Source: Brachionus plicatilis (Eukaryota; Rotifera; Eurotatoria; Ploima; Brachionidae). Taken from it: DNA of 64,000 nt. Both the position numbers and the translations under genes were made by a program. Positions 34,601-48,700 of the stretch are shown piece after piece. The notes under the pieces were generated by a model that was given only the letters and a program-made list of their open reading frames with translations, was not told the DNA's origin and ran no database searches. Numbering within the stretch: position 1 is the first letter of the stretch; each line of letters opens with the position of its first letter. The stretch is from positions 682,776 through 746,775 of the forward strand of contig QEOQ01000253.1 in NCBI GenBank assembly GCA_010279815.1. Direction: 5' to 3'.

Positions 34601-37600
34601 AACTGATCGTTTTTGTTAACTATGCTTCTTTCTTCCGAAAATTCGAATTTGTATTCTTTTGATTTCTCTTCTAGTGTGTATACAATGAGATAATCCGAAC
34701 CATAGTCTGGAAGTTTCAAGCGCCATTTACGGCACAAAAGAGCTAAAATCTGTGTAGGAAATAATTTGTCCCGCCATGCATTGTAGCCTGAAATTTCATA
34801 TTTTTTCGGTATCCCACACATAGAATAACACGAAGAATAAAAGCGATCTTCCAAATCAATCACTGTTTTACCAATCAAACCTTTATTGCCAATTAAGCCC
34901 CAATCTTTTATTGAAACTGTTATTTGGGATTCATATGGCAATTTTACGTCATACTCATACATACTTTTCAACAAAAAAAATTTTTTTAAGTTCTCAGAGT
35001 ATTGTGAAATTTTAAAACAAAAAATAATACAAAAATTAAAAAAAGTTAGTAATTTTTTTTCTGAAAGGCTAATTATTCTGTAAATTGTGTCATCTGATAT
35101 GTTCAATGTATCACCCAAAACCAGTTTCTGCAATTTGCTTCTATATCCTGTAGTTTTAATACATTTTTACGAGGTTTTACAAAAGCTAGATTTAGATGAT
35201 CCCAGGAGATGAATCCTAAAATGTAGCTCATAAGATCTTATAAGATAAGATAAGTAATAAAATCTGTTGCTAGTTTCAAAAAAATTCCAAATAAAATCCA
35301 CCTTTGTTGCACCTTTGTTGCACCTTTGTTGCACCTTTTTTATCTAAAATGAATTTTTTATTTTCCTTTTTTTTATAATTAATCAAATCAGTAATCAATT
35401 AAAATTTTATTGATGCTTTATTTTTTGTTTTTTTACATTAAAAAAATTATTTTATGTAAAAATGGTGCAACAAAGTATGTTGCAATATTTTTTCTAATAT
35501 TTTTTATTAGCTTTAATTTTTATTTATCAAAAAATGAAGAATTTTTGTTCAATTTATATTTTAAATTCACAATACCTTATAACAAAGAGTTTTAAAAATT
35601 TAGGGTTAGGCATATCTGATCAAATTTAATAATTTCCTTGTATTGTATGTTAAAAATTAATTTGAAAATGAAACTAATTAACAAATTTTTTTAAAGTGTG
35701 AAAAATTTATATTTTAAAAATTTTATCAATTTAATAAAAAAATCATAATTCATGCTAAATTAATGTTTTGAAAAAGTTATCATTTCAAAAGTATTTGAAG
35801 CGTACATGAGATCTAAGTCTACAATAGCTATGAAAAGTATTATAATATGTACCTTTCTTCAAAAATAATAAAAGAAAATTAAAGCTATTTTATCAGCCTT
35901 CAAGTGTTTGACTCTGGGAAACATAGATTCATCTATTTCGCAAATTTTAGCTACTCCGCCTAACTTAAAATTTTCTATCTAAATATTTTTTTTTCTTTCT
36001 TACAGTGGTGATTTGATAACAGTATTTTACGAAAAATTACGTAAAATTCCATAAATTAACAAAATTTTACCACATTTTACGTAAATTAACGTAAAGTCCG
36101 AAAAGTGAAAAAGAGGTATTTTACGTAAAATTTCGTAAATTTTCAGAATTTTGAGATAATTTTGGCAAAATTTGGTAAAATTCAAAACGGCCAATTCAAT
36201 ATTCAAAATTTTTGAAAAAATGTCTTTTTTTTTAAATGGAAAATTAAAGAAAGTTTTTTTTATAACAATTTATGAAAAAAAAAACTTTCTATTTGAATTT
36301 GGATAATTTACGGAATTTTACGTAATTTTTCGTAAAATACTGTTATCAAATCACCACTGTATTTTTTAATTTTTATTTATCAATTTTTATTATTTATTAT
36401 TTATTATTTTATTATTATTTATTTTTTTAATATTAAATTTAGTTTTTTTCTAAATAGATAAAAAAATGATAAAATAGGTGAACAATTTTTAGATTAGGGG
36501 AACTTATATTTCACAAAACCTGAGAACAAGAATTGTTCCAGTAATAGATGAACCATAGTTCACCTAACTGACTAGACCGGAAAAATTTTGCTATTTTTTT
36601 TTATGAATTTTGACTTTAGTAATAATTGACGTTCGTTTGATACATTTTAACAAAAACTTAATTATTAAAAAATGGAAAATAGAGGGTCGATAGTTTTTTT
36701 TTAAATAAATATTATCTTAAGGATCATCATATCACAAACCCAAAGTCAAAATTTATAAAAAAAAAACATTTTTTTCATGTTTGAAGTATTAACTTAAAAT
36801 TTTTTTTATTTGAAACATCCCATTTTTTTTAATGTTAATTCAACATTGGATATATTTTGTAATTCAAACACAAAAAATTAAACCATATATATTTATGATT
36901 TTTCTTAATTTTGAAATAAAAAAGTTTAAAAATACCATCCAAATACTGGCTCAAGCGTTGAATGATTTGCACTTTCTGAGTATTCAAAAGATCTGTCTCC
37001 AATTTGGATGCTAATATAAGGATCGAATAGTTGATTATCAGTGGGAGGACTCAAAACAGCATTTACTATGTAGACACGAACTTTAATCGGTACTGGTGTA
37101 TTAGGGGGAATGAGGCGTAAAAAACCACCATATCTCTTTAAAATTGAGTTTTCAAACAAATTTTGCAAGCTAGAATCCTCTTTGTAAATAAGAAAATTTC
37201 CTTTAAAGTGACATTGGATAGCTTCGGAATTGTTTTGTTGATTTTTTCCCTTGTACAAAGGAAATGTGCGTAGCATATCAAACCCGTCTGAAAATCGTTC
37301 GTCTTTTTCCAATTCACATTCTAGAATCTTTTTTATCGAAAAAAATAATTTTCTAGTGAAATAAATTTAAAAGAATACTTCGATTTTTTCAATTGTTTGC
37401 TTATTTTTAACCAAAATTGGTTCTTCTTCTTTATCAGATTCACCCTCGCCTTTATTCTTTCATGAAAAATTTAGAATTGAAAAAAAATTTATAATTTTTT
37501 ACTGTTTTTTCTTCCATTAAAGACAGCTTTCGCATTTTTGCTCTTTTGGTTAAATTTTTAATACTTGTTATCGATACACGTCTATGCTTTTTAGGAGCAT

Positions 37601-40600
37601 CTGCCATTTCTTTGATTTGTTTTTCTTGAGCCATGTTCAACTCATCCGTGGCTATGCAATTTTCTTCTTCTTTAAATGACGCGTAATACTTGGACCACCA
37701 ATCTAGATATTCACAGTCAAAATCTGGTTCTGATTTTGAAGATTTTTCTTTGACAATATTTGTTTTTTTGGAAATAGATGTCACATGTATTTTCTATTTT
37801 TTTTTTTTTTTTTAATTTTTAGAAGTAATTTCAAATCAAAAAATTACTGTAATGCTTTCCAGATTTGTATAATATGATGAACTCAATCGTAAAAGATTTT
37901 TGCCATTTTCTCTTTGTACATCTAAAAAAAATTTCATTTAACCAAATCTTCGATTTTAATAGATTTTTTTTAAAAATTAATTTCAAATTTGGAAAATTTT
38001 TCCACAAAAATATCTTGTACAAAATATTACCTCTTATTTTTGCGTTAAATTGAAAATTTTTTTCACTAGATTTTAAATACCAACTATCTGAACCATGAGA
38101 TGATTTCGAAAATAAAAAATTAAGAATTTAACTTGTTAAAATAAGTATTAGTAATCTAAGTTTGTAGTTAATTCTGGAAATCTATTTTGTTTGCATACTA
38201 TTCTAGACTGTGATACACTAATTATGGTGATTGCTGTTTTTTTTCATTATTAAATTTTCCAAAATATAAATAATTATTTTCTCAAATGACTTATTTCATT
38301 ATTTTGTTAAATATTTGCTTTTATTTTTTTCAATTTTATTTTAAATTAATTTCAAAGGCTTGTCAATATTACTTTGATTTTGAGAAATTTGTCATTTTAC
38401 TCAGTTAATTTCAACACTAGAAAGACTGATTTTTTTATACCGTTGAAGCCCGATCGGGTAAGATAATCATTTTATTGATAGTTTGGTAAAAAATAGTCAG
38501 ATTAACTTCATTTTTTTTTAATCTTTTAAGTCAAATTTATAAATTTAAAAAATGAAAAAATCATTCCAAGATTCCTTTTCAATTTGATAAAAAAATTTAA
38601 ATTATCTAATTACTAATGTTTATTCATTAATTTAAAAAAAAATTTTAATTCTCTCTCAAGATTTTAATTGCCAGAGTGGCCAAAACAGCATTACGTTTTA
38701 GCAGTTGAATAAAAATTTTGAAATAAAAGCAATGTACAAATATTTTTTAAAATTTATTTATTTAACTAAGTGAATTAATAAACAATTGAATTGTGTCAAA
38801 TTGACCCGCCGGGCTTCAAGTGTTAAGAAAATCTAATTATTTTTTTAAATGATTAATAGAATTTGTAGAATGCTCCATTTTTCAGGAGAAAAATAAGTAT
38901 AAGAAAAAAATTCAAGTATTTGTACGAAGCAATTTCATCTAAGAGAACGGTTCAAGCCAGGGTAAAGAACGACTTAAACAGTGCTGAAGCAGGCTGTTAA
39001 CTTTGTTTGGAAATGTGTTGTAAACAATAAAAAATTCAAATTTAATGAAAAATAATGATGATTCAAAAACAATGACAAATTTGATAATTTATTTAAAGGA
39101 GTCCAAATTAAGGAATCCTCAAAATTAAACTTTTTACTTCCAAAAACCGTGTAAATTTTAGGAAGTCAACTGAAATTTTTAAAACTGGGATCATCCAAAG
39201 ATTATAACACTTATTTAAGATTCATTATGTAAGGAAATATTTCAGTTAATAAATCGAAATTTTTGTGACTTCTATTACTAGATTGAATTTAACTTTTTAA
39301 TTTTAATTAATTAAGATAAATTGTGCGGGAAACTGTTTAGCTTAGATTAAGTGAAATTTAAAATTTTTTAGAAAATAATTACAGCTTTTGTATTTTTCTC
39401 TCAATTCTTGTAAACTCTTGAAAAAGTCATTAATTGTTTTGACAGTAAATGAACCGATCAATTGCTCTTTTCCGATTGAATTTTCGCAAAGACATTTGAT
39501 ATTCAGATGAGGCTTGTATTCATCTTGAACAGGAAGCTCCTAAAATCAATTTTAAATTAAGAATATTTCTTTAAATTTATAATTACAATTAAATGTTTTT
39601 GATATATATTTAAAAAATTATCATTTGAAAAAAAATTTTCTATCTTGTTCGATTCAAATGTTTGATCTCCAATTTGTACACAAATTTTGATTTTTTCCCG
39701 GCTGAACAAAACTGAATTATTAAGCTTTACATTCCTTAGACCCCAAAATGCAATCTTGTTTTTGAATTTAAATTAAGTTTAAATGAGAAAGAAAAATAAT
39801 TATTTACTTCTAAAGTGTAGGTACTCATAGTTGGAACAATTTCCCATGGAATACTTTCATTTCTTGTCTCTCTTTGAAAACAATTTTCTTCGGTTAACTA
39901 TTAAACTAAAGTAAAATTAATTGCTATTTTTTAACTATGTTTTACCATCACTAGCTCAAAAGATGCCAAAATATCTCCAACGGTCTCGTTGCCAAGATGA
40001 ATTTTGTGCCATTTTAATTTTGGCGAACTTAAAAAATTTCTGAGCACAGTTGGTTTTATTGTTGACTTGCCCATAAATTCATTTTCCTATCCACAAAATC
40101 TTTATTATTTTGATCTAAAGAGAGACTAAATTAACTAAGCAGTTACCCCTACAAGGTCCTGGTCATAAATTTCTAGCACTATTTCTGGAGGGTTTTTGAC
40201 AACACCTTCAAACTCGAAGTACAAATAAATTTCTCGGATGCAAAGTGAAACGTTCCATTTCGGATTGTTGGTTTGAATAATCGGCTTTGAGAAAACCGAT
40301 TGATTACCCAGAGTTATTTTAACATATGGATCAGAAAGTCCAGTCGAGTCCATACCCAATAGATCACGACCCTGGTATATATTTGCTATCAATTCAAAAG
40401 ATAATTTATCTAAAGATAAAAAATTGAAAAAATTTTAAAAAAATTTGTTTCTTTAAATTTTACTATTAAAAAATATTTGTGTGGGAAGATTAAATTGGTT
40501 GAAAAAATTTTCATTTAGACCATATCCTTGAGGTAAATTGGTAAATATACTGTCAATTTCATTTTCTAGTCCAAGCCACATGTAAAATCTTATTCTTGCC

Positions 40601-43600
40601 AAATTTTCACTCATAGGCTTCTCAAAGTCTTTTGGATTCAATGATTTTATGTCCGTGTAAATCATCTGATTGCAAATGATGCCTCTTTCAATGCTTTTCT
40701 CCGACCATATAATGTCACTCGACTTGATTGTACAAATGCCGATGGGCTCGTTATTGCTCAATAGCCACAAGTTAACATCAGGAAACAAATTTAGAGGCTC
40801 ATTCAAATACTTATTGACTCTTGCTATTGATTCAACAATTCGATTTAAATCAAATTTACGGAACGATTTGTCCGACTTTTCATCTGCTGGCAAAGCTTTT
40901 ATTAATTTTATGGTATTGTCCAAATCAGTGACCAATCGTTTGGCTTTTTTTTGGTCCAAATCAGTCATGAATTTATTTTTGAGGAAAATTTGCTGAATGT
41001 ATTTTATTATGCGAAGAATTTCGGATCTGTATTTCTTGAAATTTTCAGGATCCTGGTATTGGTTGAACAGATTATAAGCACTTGATAGCAAAATTTTGAT
41101 CGTTTTTAGCAAGAAATTTTTCAGGAACATAATGTATCGGAGATCTTCTATGCAAAAATTTAGATTCATGCATGGTTTAACCTTGTCAAATGGTAAATAA
41201 AGTGGCATTTTAGGTCCGAGGCGAACAGGCTTGTGATTTTTTGTAAAATTTGGGAAAAAATTTTCTTTTGCTAAATTGTTTCTGTACGATCCCTCATAGC
41301 CATTAGAGCCTTGGTTTAATTTTTTAATGATAAATTAATTTTAATAAAAATAAAATTCTTACCGATACAGAGCTGAAAACTTAAATCGCTTTGGTAGCGG
41401 GCATCTATCATATTTACATCGCTTATCATTGCGAAAAGAGTGAATTTTCTCTGATTTTCTAAAATAGTTGCTTGAACATTTTCACTGAGGTCGGCAGAGT
41501 CACTTTGGTGTTTTGAGTTTTTTAAACTATTAGATTCGATCTTTAAAAGTAATCTGGCAACGTAGTCACCTCCGCCCGGTGTTGATCCATTTATTGGTAT
41601 ATAGCTTTTATTTATTAAATTGAAATTGTCCGAAGTCTTAAGAGGCAACGTTTCTGTAGCGCTACTCAAGTCGCTATTCGAACTATTCAAAGTATTCGAT
41701 CTGATTCTTTGATTGCCAGGCTCAGAATACATGTCAATGTTCGATGGACCAAATGTTGGATAGAATCCACAGGCTGAATAGTCCGATATTTCTTCAATAT
41801 TTAAATACTCAGTGGCAAGCACTTTATCACCAAATGACTCCTCACTGCATAGTTCAATCTGGAACAGGCGAATTAGACTAGGAAAGAGATACACAAATTT
41901 GAAGCTTTCATTCCACAATGGCCTAGTCGTCGATTTTTTTGATGAAGTTCTTCTCTAAAAAATTAAAGAAAGAAAAAGTGATTTAGTTTATTTAAAATTT
42001 TTTAAAATTTCTCTGAAAAATGAGCGCTTATATGATTCAAAAAAAAATTGGTATAATATAAGTTGTGAACATGTTGAAAATTTTTCCTTTAGAACTTTGG
42101 GTATTGCCAATTTTTTGATCCATTGCTTATATTTTTTACTCTAATTAATTAAATGAGCAAACAAAAATATTTTGGACAGAAAATCGGTTCTTTCCAAATC
42201 CTTAGTGCCAAATTAGGAGTCAGAACTTATTTTTTTTTTAAATATATATTGATTCCTTACTATAGACGGAGCCTTAGATTAAGTCACTGAAACATGTATT
42301 GAAAGAAGTCAAATTGGAATTAAAATTAGAATCTTGGAATTTAAATCATAAACAAACTAAATCTAAAAGAAAATAATAAAAAAAAAAAAATACTAAATAA
42401 AAGAAAATAAAAATAAATATTGGCTCGATTACTTGCGGAGAGCAAAATTAATTTTTCAAAATTCTCCTATAACGGGATTTAGGTTAGTCATGCTTGATCT
42501 GTTGCAGATTGTAGGCATACATTTAATTTAATATATATGGCATTATTTTAATGTTTTCTTGTCAGAATAATAAGCACCCTTTTGGAACTGAACTTTATCA
42601 GAACATATTTTCTAAAAATTTTACTTATAAGTATTCTTGGCAAAATATTAAATTTAGATATCCCCAATTATGATTTTGTTTAAAAAAGAATATTAAAGAT
42701 TTAAAAATAAAAATAAAAAATATTCAATATTATTATTATATAATATAATAATATTTTAATTATTATATAATTAAAATATAATATATAAATTATTGAATAT
42801 TTTTATTAATAAATAAAAATATTCAATTAATAAGCATTTGAAATATTTGTATTTTGGAATTTTTTTAATTTATTTAATCTTTTGTTTTTTTGGGTCATGT
42901 CCAGAATGTGATTAGTGATCAATGATCACATATTTTGTGATCAAAAAAGCCTCTAATTTATGAAAAAATAAAAATAAATTTTTTTTGGTGATCAGAAAAT
43001 TTTTTAAAATATATTAAACTTTATTACCAATTTTCAAAAAATAAATTTAAGTCTCAATTTTCAAAATAAAATATAACAAAATCTAAATTATTCTTTGTGT
43101 TTTTTTAATTTAACACCCTTTTAATTTAACACCACAAATGCTACATTCTACCTGATTTGACTGTTTGCTTAATGCTTTTTTTGCAGCTAATTTAGCTGCA
43201 TCGAACGATTCTACTGGGACCAAAGCAATTTCTTTGTAAAAACTGCCTTTCTTTTACGGCTTTTAAATCTTAATATATATTCCAAAAATTTATAGTTTAT
43301 TATGGTGAGTTGCAATTTTTTTTTTTATTTTTTTCTATTTCATTCAATATTAACATAATTTAAAATTTTGAAATTTCTAGAATGAAAAAAATTTTTTATT
43401 TCAACAAAAAAAATTTCTTGTGATCAAAAAAAATTTTATGTGATCAAAAATAAATTTTGGTGATCAATTTTTGATCACAAAGAGTACACTTAATATTTTG
43501 GTGATCAAAATGATCACATTCTGGACATGACCCGTTTTTTTATTATTCTAATATCGTATTTCGCGGTAGATTTTACTAACTCTATTCTCGTTTTTTACTA

Positions 43601-45746
43601 GATATGAACTTAAAAACATAAAAAAAACTTATCAAAGGTCTTGTAGGTTTCTTGTTTTCTGCTCAATCGGCTAACAAAGATGGCTCACAAGGAAGAAATC
43701 CAGACAAGTCAGTTTGTTGTAGCCTTTTATTAGTTTAATGATTGAGATATTGTTTCTTGTTCTTAGAATCACATTAAAAATTAGAAAGGTAAATAATATG
43801 GCATGTAGATCCCAAAATTGACATTAATTAATTATTTCAATTCCTGAATACATACAGTTATTCCGCAAAAAGTGATTCGAACAAACAAATTCAGGCTTTC
43901 AAAGTCTGAAAATTTTTCTTCATTTTCCATTTTCAAAGCTGTATAGGAGCCGCTTCGCAAATCTGTAGTAAATACATCTTCATCATCAGCTGTCCAAGTC
44001 AAATTTTTTTTCCAATTTATTATCTGATTTTTAATTCTATTAAATTTGTTGATCCGATACTTCATTAGAATATCTGCAGAGTGTATAATCACGTTTAGCT
44101 CTATCATTACTCTCGGATTCTCAAGTCCATGTGGCAAAATCATGTTGCTTAAGAAAAAAAAAATAAAGTTTTAACTCAAAATATTTATAAGCCTTGTCTT
44201 AATTTGAAAATAGAAACGAATCAAGATACTCAATTTGTTGATAAAATTTTTATATTCATCTAGTTTTCAATTTTATTTTTATTCTAAAATCAAATTACTT
44301 GTCGATTTCATCTTCTTTTTCTGAATTATCTTTTGGATGGCTCTATGAACAAAAATTTATTAATTTTTAAGAAATATAAAATAAAATAATACAATGGCTT
44401 TATCTCCTTTAGCATGGACCATCAAATCGCATTTAACATAAGCTTTTGGATTTGATACTGACGAATAGCTTCCTCCACTACTGCCAACAGACATGGTATT
44501 ATCATCTGGCATTATACTTCCCCACTTGTGATAGTATTCATGATTTGGCTGATTATAAATTGTTCCTAAATCAATCTCAAATTTTCCTATTTTATATAAA
44601 CTAATTTTAATTTTTAAAAAATTTTTCAAATCTAACTATTAAAAATAGTCACCTATTAGCAAGTCAGACTTTAAAAATTGCTTGAAATAAACTAAAATCG
44701 AAATTATTTGACTAAACACTTTTGAACTTCGGACATTATCTAATCTGGTAGTGAAAACTTCGAAAAATTTTAGTTTGTCAATTGGTTTGGTGTTTGATTT
44801 AAACACTTGGTCACCAATGTAAACAACACAATAGACTTCTTTATTTGTTCCCAGTAAATGCCGTATTTCTATTAAATTAACCCGGATCTGCCAACTAGTG
44901 AGCCGATTAGACTGTCGTTTACAAATTAGTTGTGAAACATTTTTATTGATTCGAAGTCCTCTTGAATCCGACAAGTTCTTGAGTATTTCATTTATAAATT
45001 CCTCATCTTTGATCATTTCATCATTTAAAATAAAATTTGGATTATAGGCTACTTGAGCAAGTGAAAGAGTTGCTTTGCCAATTGCACCCTTTAACGAAAG
45101 TGGAGAATTTAGAATTTGACTTTTTTGCTTCAAAGAGGATTTTTTAAAATCAGAACTAAAATTCATAAAATCCAATTCCTCTAAATTCAACAGGTCGCTC
45201 TCAACATCCAATGTTTTATTCAAATTGCTATTTCTCTCTTCATCAAATTCAATTACCTGAATATCTCCATTAATTATTTTCTCAACCGGTTGCCGATATT
45301 TCAATGAAAAAATTATTTTCTCCTTTTTATAAAAAAAATATTAAAATCGTTGATAAAGCAAAAGTCTAAATAGCTTGTTTCTATGATCAAAATAAAATAA
45401 AAACTTCAGGTGAACAAATCAATAATAATCAATTCTAATTATAGAACATAAAGATTAAATATTATAAAAAAGTTGTAATTTTAATCTTAGCTAATTATTG
45501 GCTTTAGTGATTTTAAGAAAATTAAGAAAAAAAGATTAAAATTTTTTGTATTAGGTCGTTTGAGTGATTAGAGATTTTGCGTCATAAACCAATTGGAAAA
45601 AAAATGGTCAATCTAAGACAAAGTGCTTGTGTTTATTCTTAACAAATTTTTTCAATTAAATTTTTAATTTTTACGTAAAAGATGGTATTATAAAAAATAG
45701 TATTTAAGGTGAAAAATTCAAAGATATAATGAAAAAAAGTTTCCAC

Positions 45747-45777
<31 letters not shown>

Positions 45778-48700
45778 GATTTAAGTCTCATAGATATTCT
45801 TTAAAAACAGCACCCGTCAAAAAAGCAAAAAAACAGCACCCTGTGTAAACCGCATTAATTATTATAAAAAATTTTTTTTTTTTTATAATTATTTCTAACA
45901 ACCTCAATTTTAATAAACATCAATTTTTATATTAAAAAAATATCAAGTTTATAAAACACCCTGCAACACCCTTTTGATTCTGATAGAAGACAAAAAGTTC
46001 TATTTGGCAAATTATTTTTCAAAAAATCTGGACGTGTGAAAACCCTATAAAAACAGCTAAAACAGGTTTAGACCGGATTTTTCAAAACACCCTGAATATT
46101 TATTTTTTAAAAAGATTTTTCAGTGAAAGAAACAACGGTTTCTGGAGTCAAGGAATACGATTTTGAGGTCGGTTTAACAAAATAAACTATTAATCATGAT
46201 TTAGCCAATCCAGGCCCTCAAGAGTCCAATATAAGATTATTGAATTTTGACTTGGAAATTTTAATGTTGATTCTAGGGTAACTTTTTGTAATATAATATG
46301 AAATTAAATTTTTAAATAAAAAGCATTTTTCAACATTTATTTTTTAAATTATTAAAAGAGAGAAATTTAATAAAAATAAAGACAATTTTTTGGTCTCTTA
46401 TTAGTCTTCAAGACTTCATGATTTAAAAACATTTTGGCATTTTGGCTCTTTAGCAATATACCCTGATTTTCTTGAGAATTTTTTCTATTTTTTTGGCAAG
46501 TAGAACTTTTTGTCCTCTATCAGAATCAAAAGGGTGTTGCAGGGTGTTTTATAAACTTGATAGGGTGTTTCAGGGTGTTTTAAAGTGTTTTGTACAAATT
46601 ATTTTTAAACTTGAAAATTTAATAAAATGACAATATTTTTTTAATATAAAAATTGATGTTTATTAAAATTGAGGTTGTTAGAAATAATTATAAAAAAAAA
46701 AAATATTTTATAATATTTAATGCGGTTTACACAGGGTGCTGTTTTTAAAGAATACCGNNNNNNNNNNNNNNNNNNNNNNNNNNNNNNNNNNNNNNNNNNN
46801 NNNNNNNNNNNNNNNNNNNNNNNNNNNNNNNNNNNNNNNNNNNNNNNNNNNNNNNNNNNNNNNNNNNNNNNNNNNNNNNNNNNNNNNNNNNNNNNNNNNN
46901 NNNNNNNNNNNNNNNNNNNNNNNNNNNNNNNNNNNNNNNNNNNNNNNNNNNNNNNNNNNNNNNNNNNNNNNNNNNNNNNNNNNNNNNNNNNNNNNNNNNN
47001 NNNNNNNNNNNNNNNNNNNNNNNNNNNNNNNNNNNNNNNNNNNNNNNNNNNNNNNNNNNNNNNNNNNNNNNNNNNNNNNNNNNNNNNNNNNNNNNNNNNN
47101 NNNNNNNNNNNNNNNNNNNNNNNNNNNNNNNNNNNNNNNNNNNNNNNNNNNNNNNNNNNNNNNNNNNNNNNNNNNNNNNNNNNNNNNNNNNNNNNNNNNN
47201 NNNNNNNNNNNNNNNNNNNNNNNNNNNNNNNNNNNNNNNNNNNNNNNNNNNNNNNNNNNNNNNNNNNNNNNNNNNNNNNNNNNNNNNNNNNNNNNNNNNN
47301 NNNNNNNNNNNNNNNNNNNNNNNNNNNNNNNNNNNNNNNNNNNNNNNNNNNNNNNNNNNNNNNNNNNNNNNNNNNNNNNNNNNNNNNNNNNNNNNNNNNN
47401 NNNNNNNNNNNNNNNNNNNNNNNNNNNNNNNNNNNNNNNNNNNNNNNNNNNNNNNNNNNNNNNNNNNNNNNNNNNNNNNNNNNNNNNNNNNNNNNNNNNN
47501 NNNNNNNNNNNNNNNNNNNNNNNNNNNNNNNNNNNNNNNNNNNNNNNNNNNNNNNNNNNNNNNNNNNNNNNNNNNNNNNNNNNNNNNNNNNNNNNNNNNN
47601 NNNNNNNNNNNNNNNNNNNNNNNNNNNNNNNNNNNNNNNNNNNNNNNNNNNNNNNNNNNNNNNNNNNNNNNNNNNNNNNNNNNNNNNNNNNNNNNNNNNN
47701 NNNNNNNNNNNNNNNNNNNNNNNNNNNNNNNNNNNNNNNNNNAGTGAGGAAGAGGAAAGGAAGAAGTGAGGAAGAAGAGAGGAAGAGGAAAGGAAGAGGA
47801 AAGGAATAAGTGAGGAAGAAGAGAGGAAGAGGAAAGGAAGAGGAAAGGAAAAGAAAGCGATGAAGTTAGTTTTAAGATGTACTGTAATTTTAGTTATTTT
47901 TGGAAAAAATATAAAGAATAGTAAAAAAATAATCAAAAAATTGAACCAGGAAATAATCTAGGTTTATGTAATTTAAATTTACTAGTCTACTAGCCTTAAA
48001 GACTAGTAGATCTGTGCATGACCAACAACCTTTGCACAGATGGAACTATGTTTCAACATAAAGTTATACACAAACTGACCAGGCGATCGCCAAATAAGAA
48101 AACTTTCAAAAGCTGATGTATGGAAGCGAATGTTGCGAAATTTTTGGCCTAAAAAGCCTGAACATCTTCCTGACTGTAAGTCTGAGGAGAATCCTAAGAC
48201 TAAATACACTGCCATGAGACATTTTCGAACGCTGAACTATACGCAAGAACGAATTCAAAGACATTAAGTCAATGCATCAAGAATAAAGCTGATGTGGCTT
48301 GGACATTTACTTTGAATAAAAGGAAAACGGACACCTAATAATTTGATGGACACTGGAACAGAGGAAAGTGTATTCCAAGATATATCCAACTTAAGATGTA
48401 TAATTCTCTCTTTTAATTTAGACCTCATTTTTTATTTTACAAAATCTTTTTCAAATCCTGTTATTGCTCATATCAATCTATCTAATTTATTTTTTATTTT
48501 TAACAACTAAAGGCGATTAATTAAAAAGAACTAAAAATGACATTGATGTCCAAAGATTTGGGAGTTTTTGTTACAAATGATTTAAAGTTGAATAAAAAAT
48601 GAACTCTGGTTGCTTTGAAAGCTAAACGAATATTGCGTCAGATAAAAAATTTCTTTAAAAATCTTGGCCGAGAATCTTTAAGAGTTCTTAAAACATTCCT

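Noticed and set aside
36926..37014. Plus-strand ORF 36832-37014
   Set aside because: It is partly the antisense of ferlin exon 17, which is supported by homology and phase.
42719..42831. AT-only palindromic stretch considered as an origin or MITE
   Set aside because: Its pairing (AATATTCAAT against ATTGAATATT) is expected from nearly pure A/T composition and no target duplication or termini could be defined.
46641..47936. Long ORFs across the assembly gap
   Set aside because: They exist only because N bases contain no stop codons.
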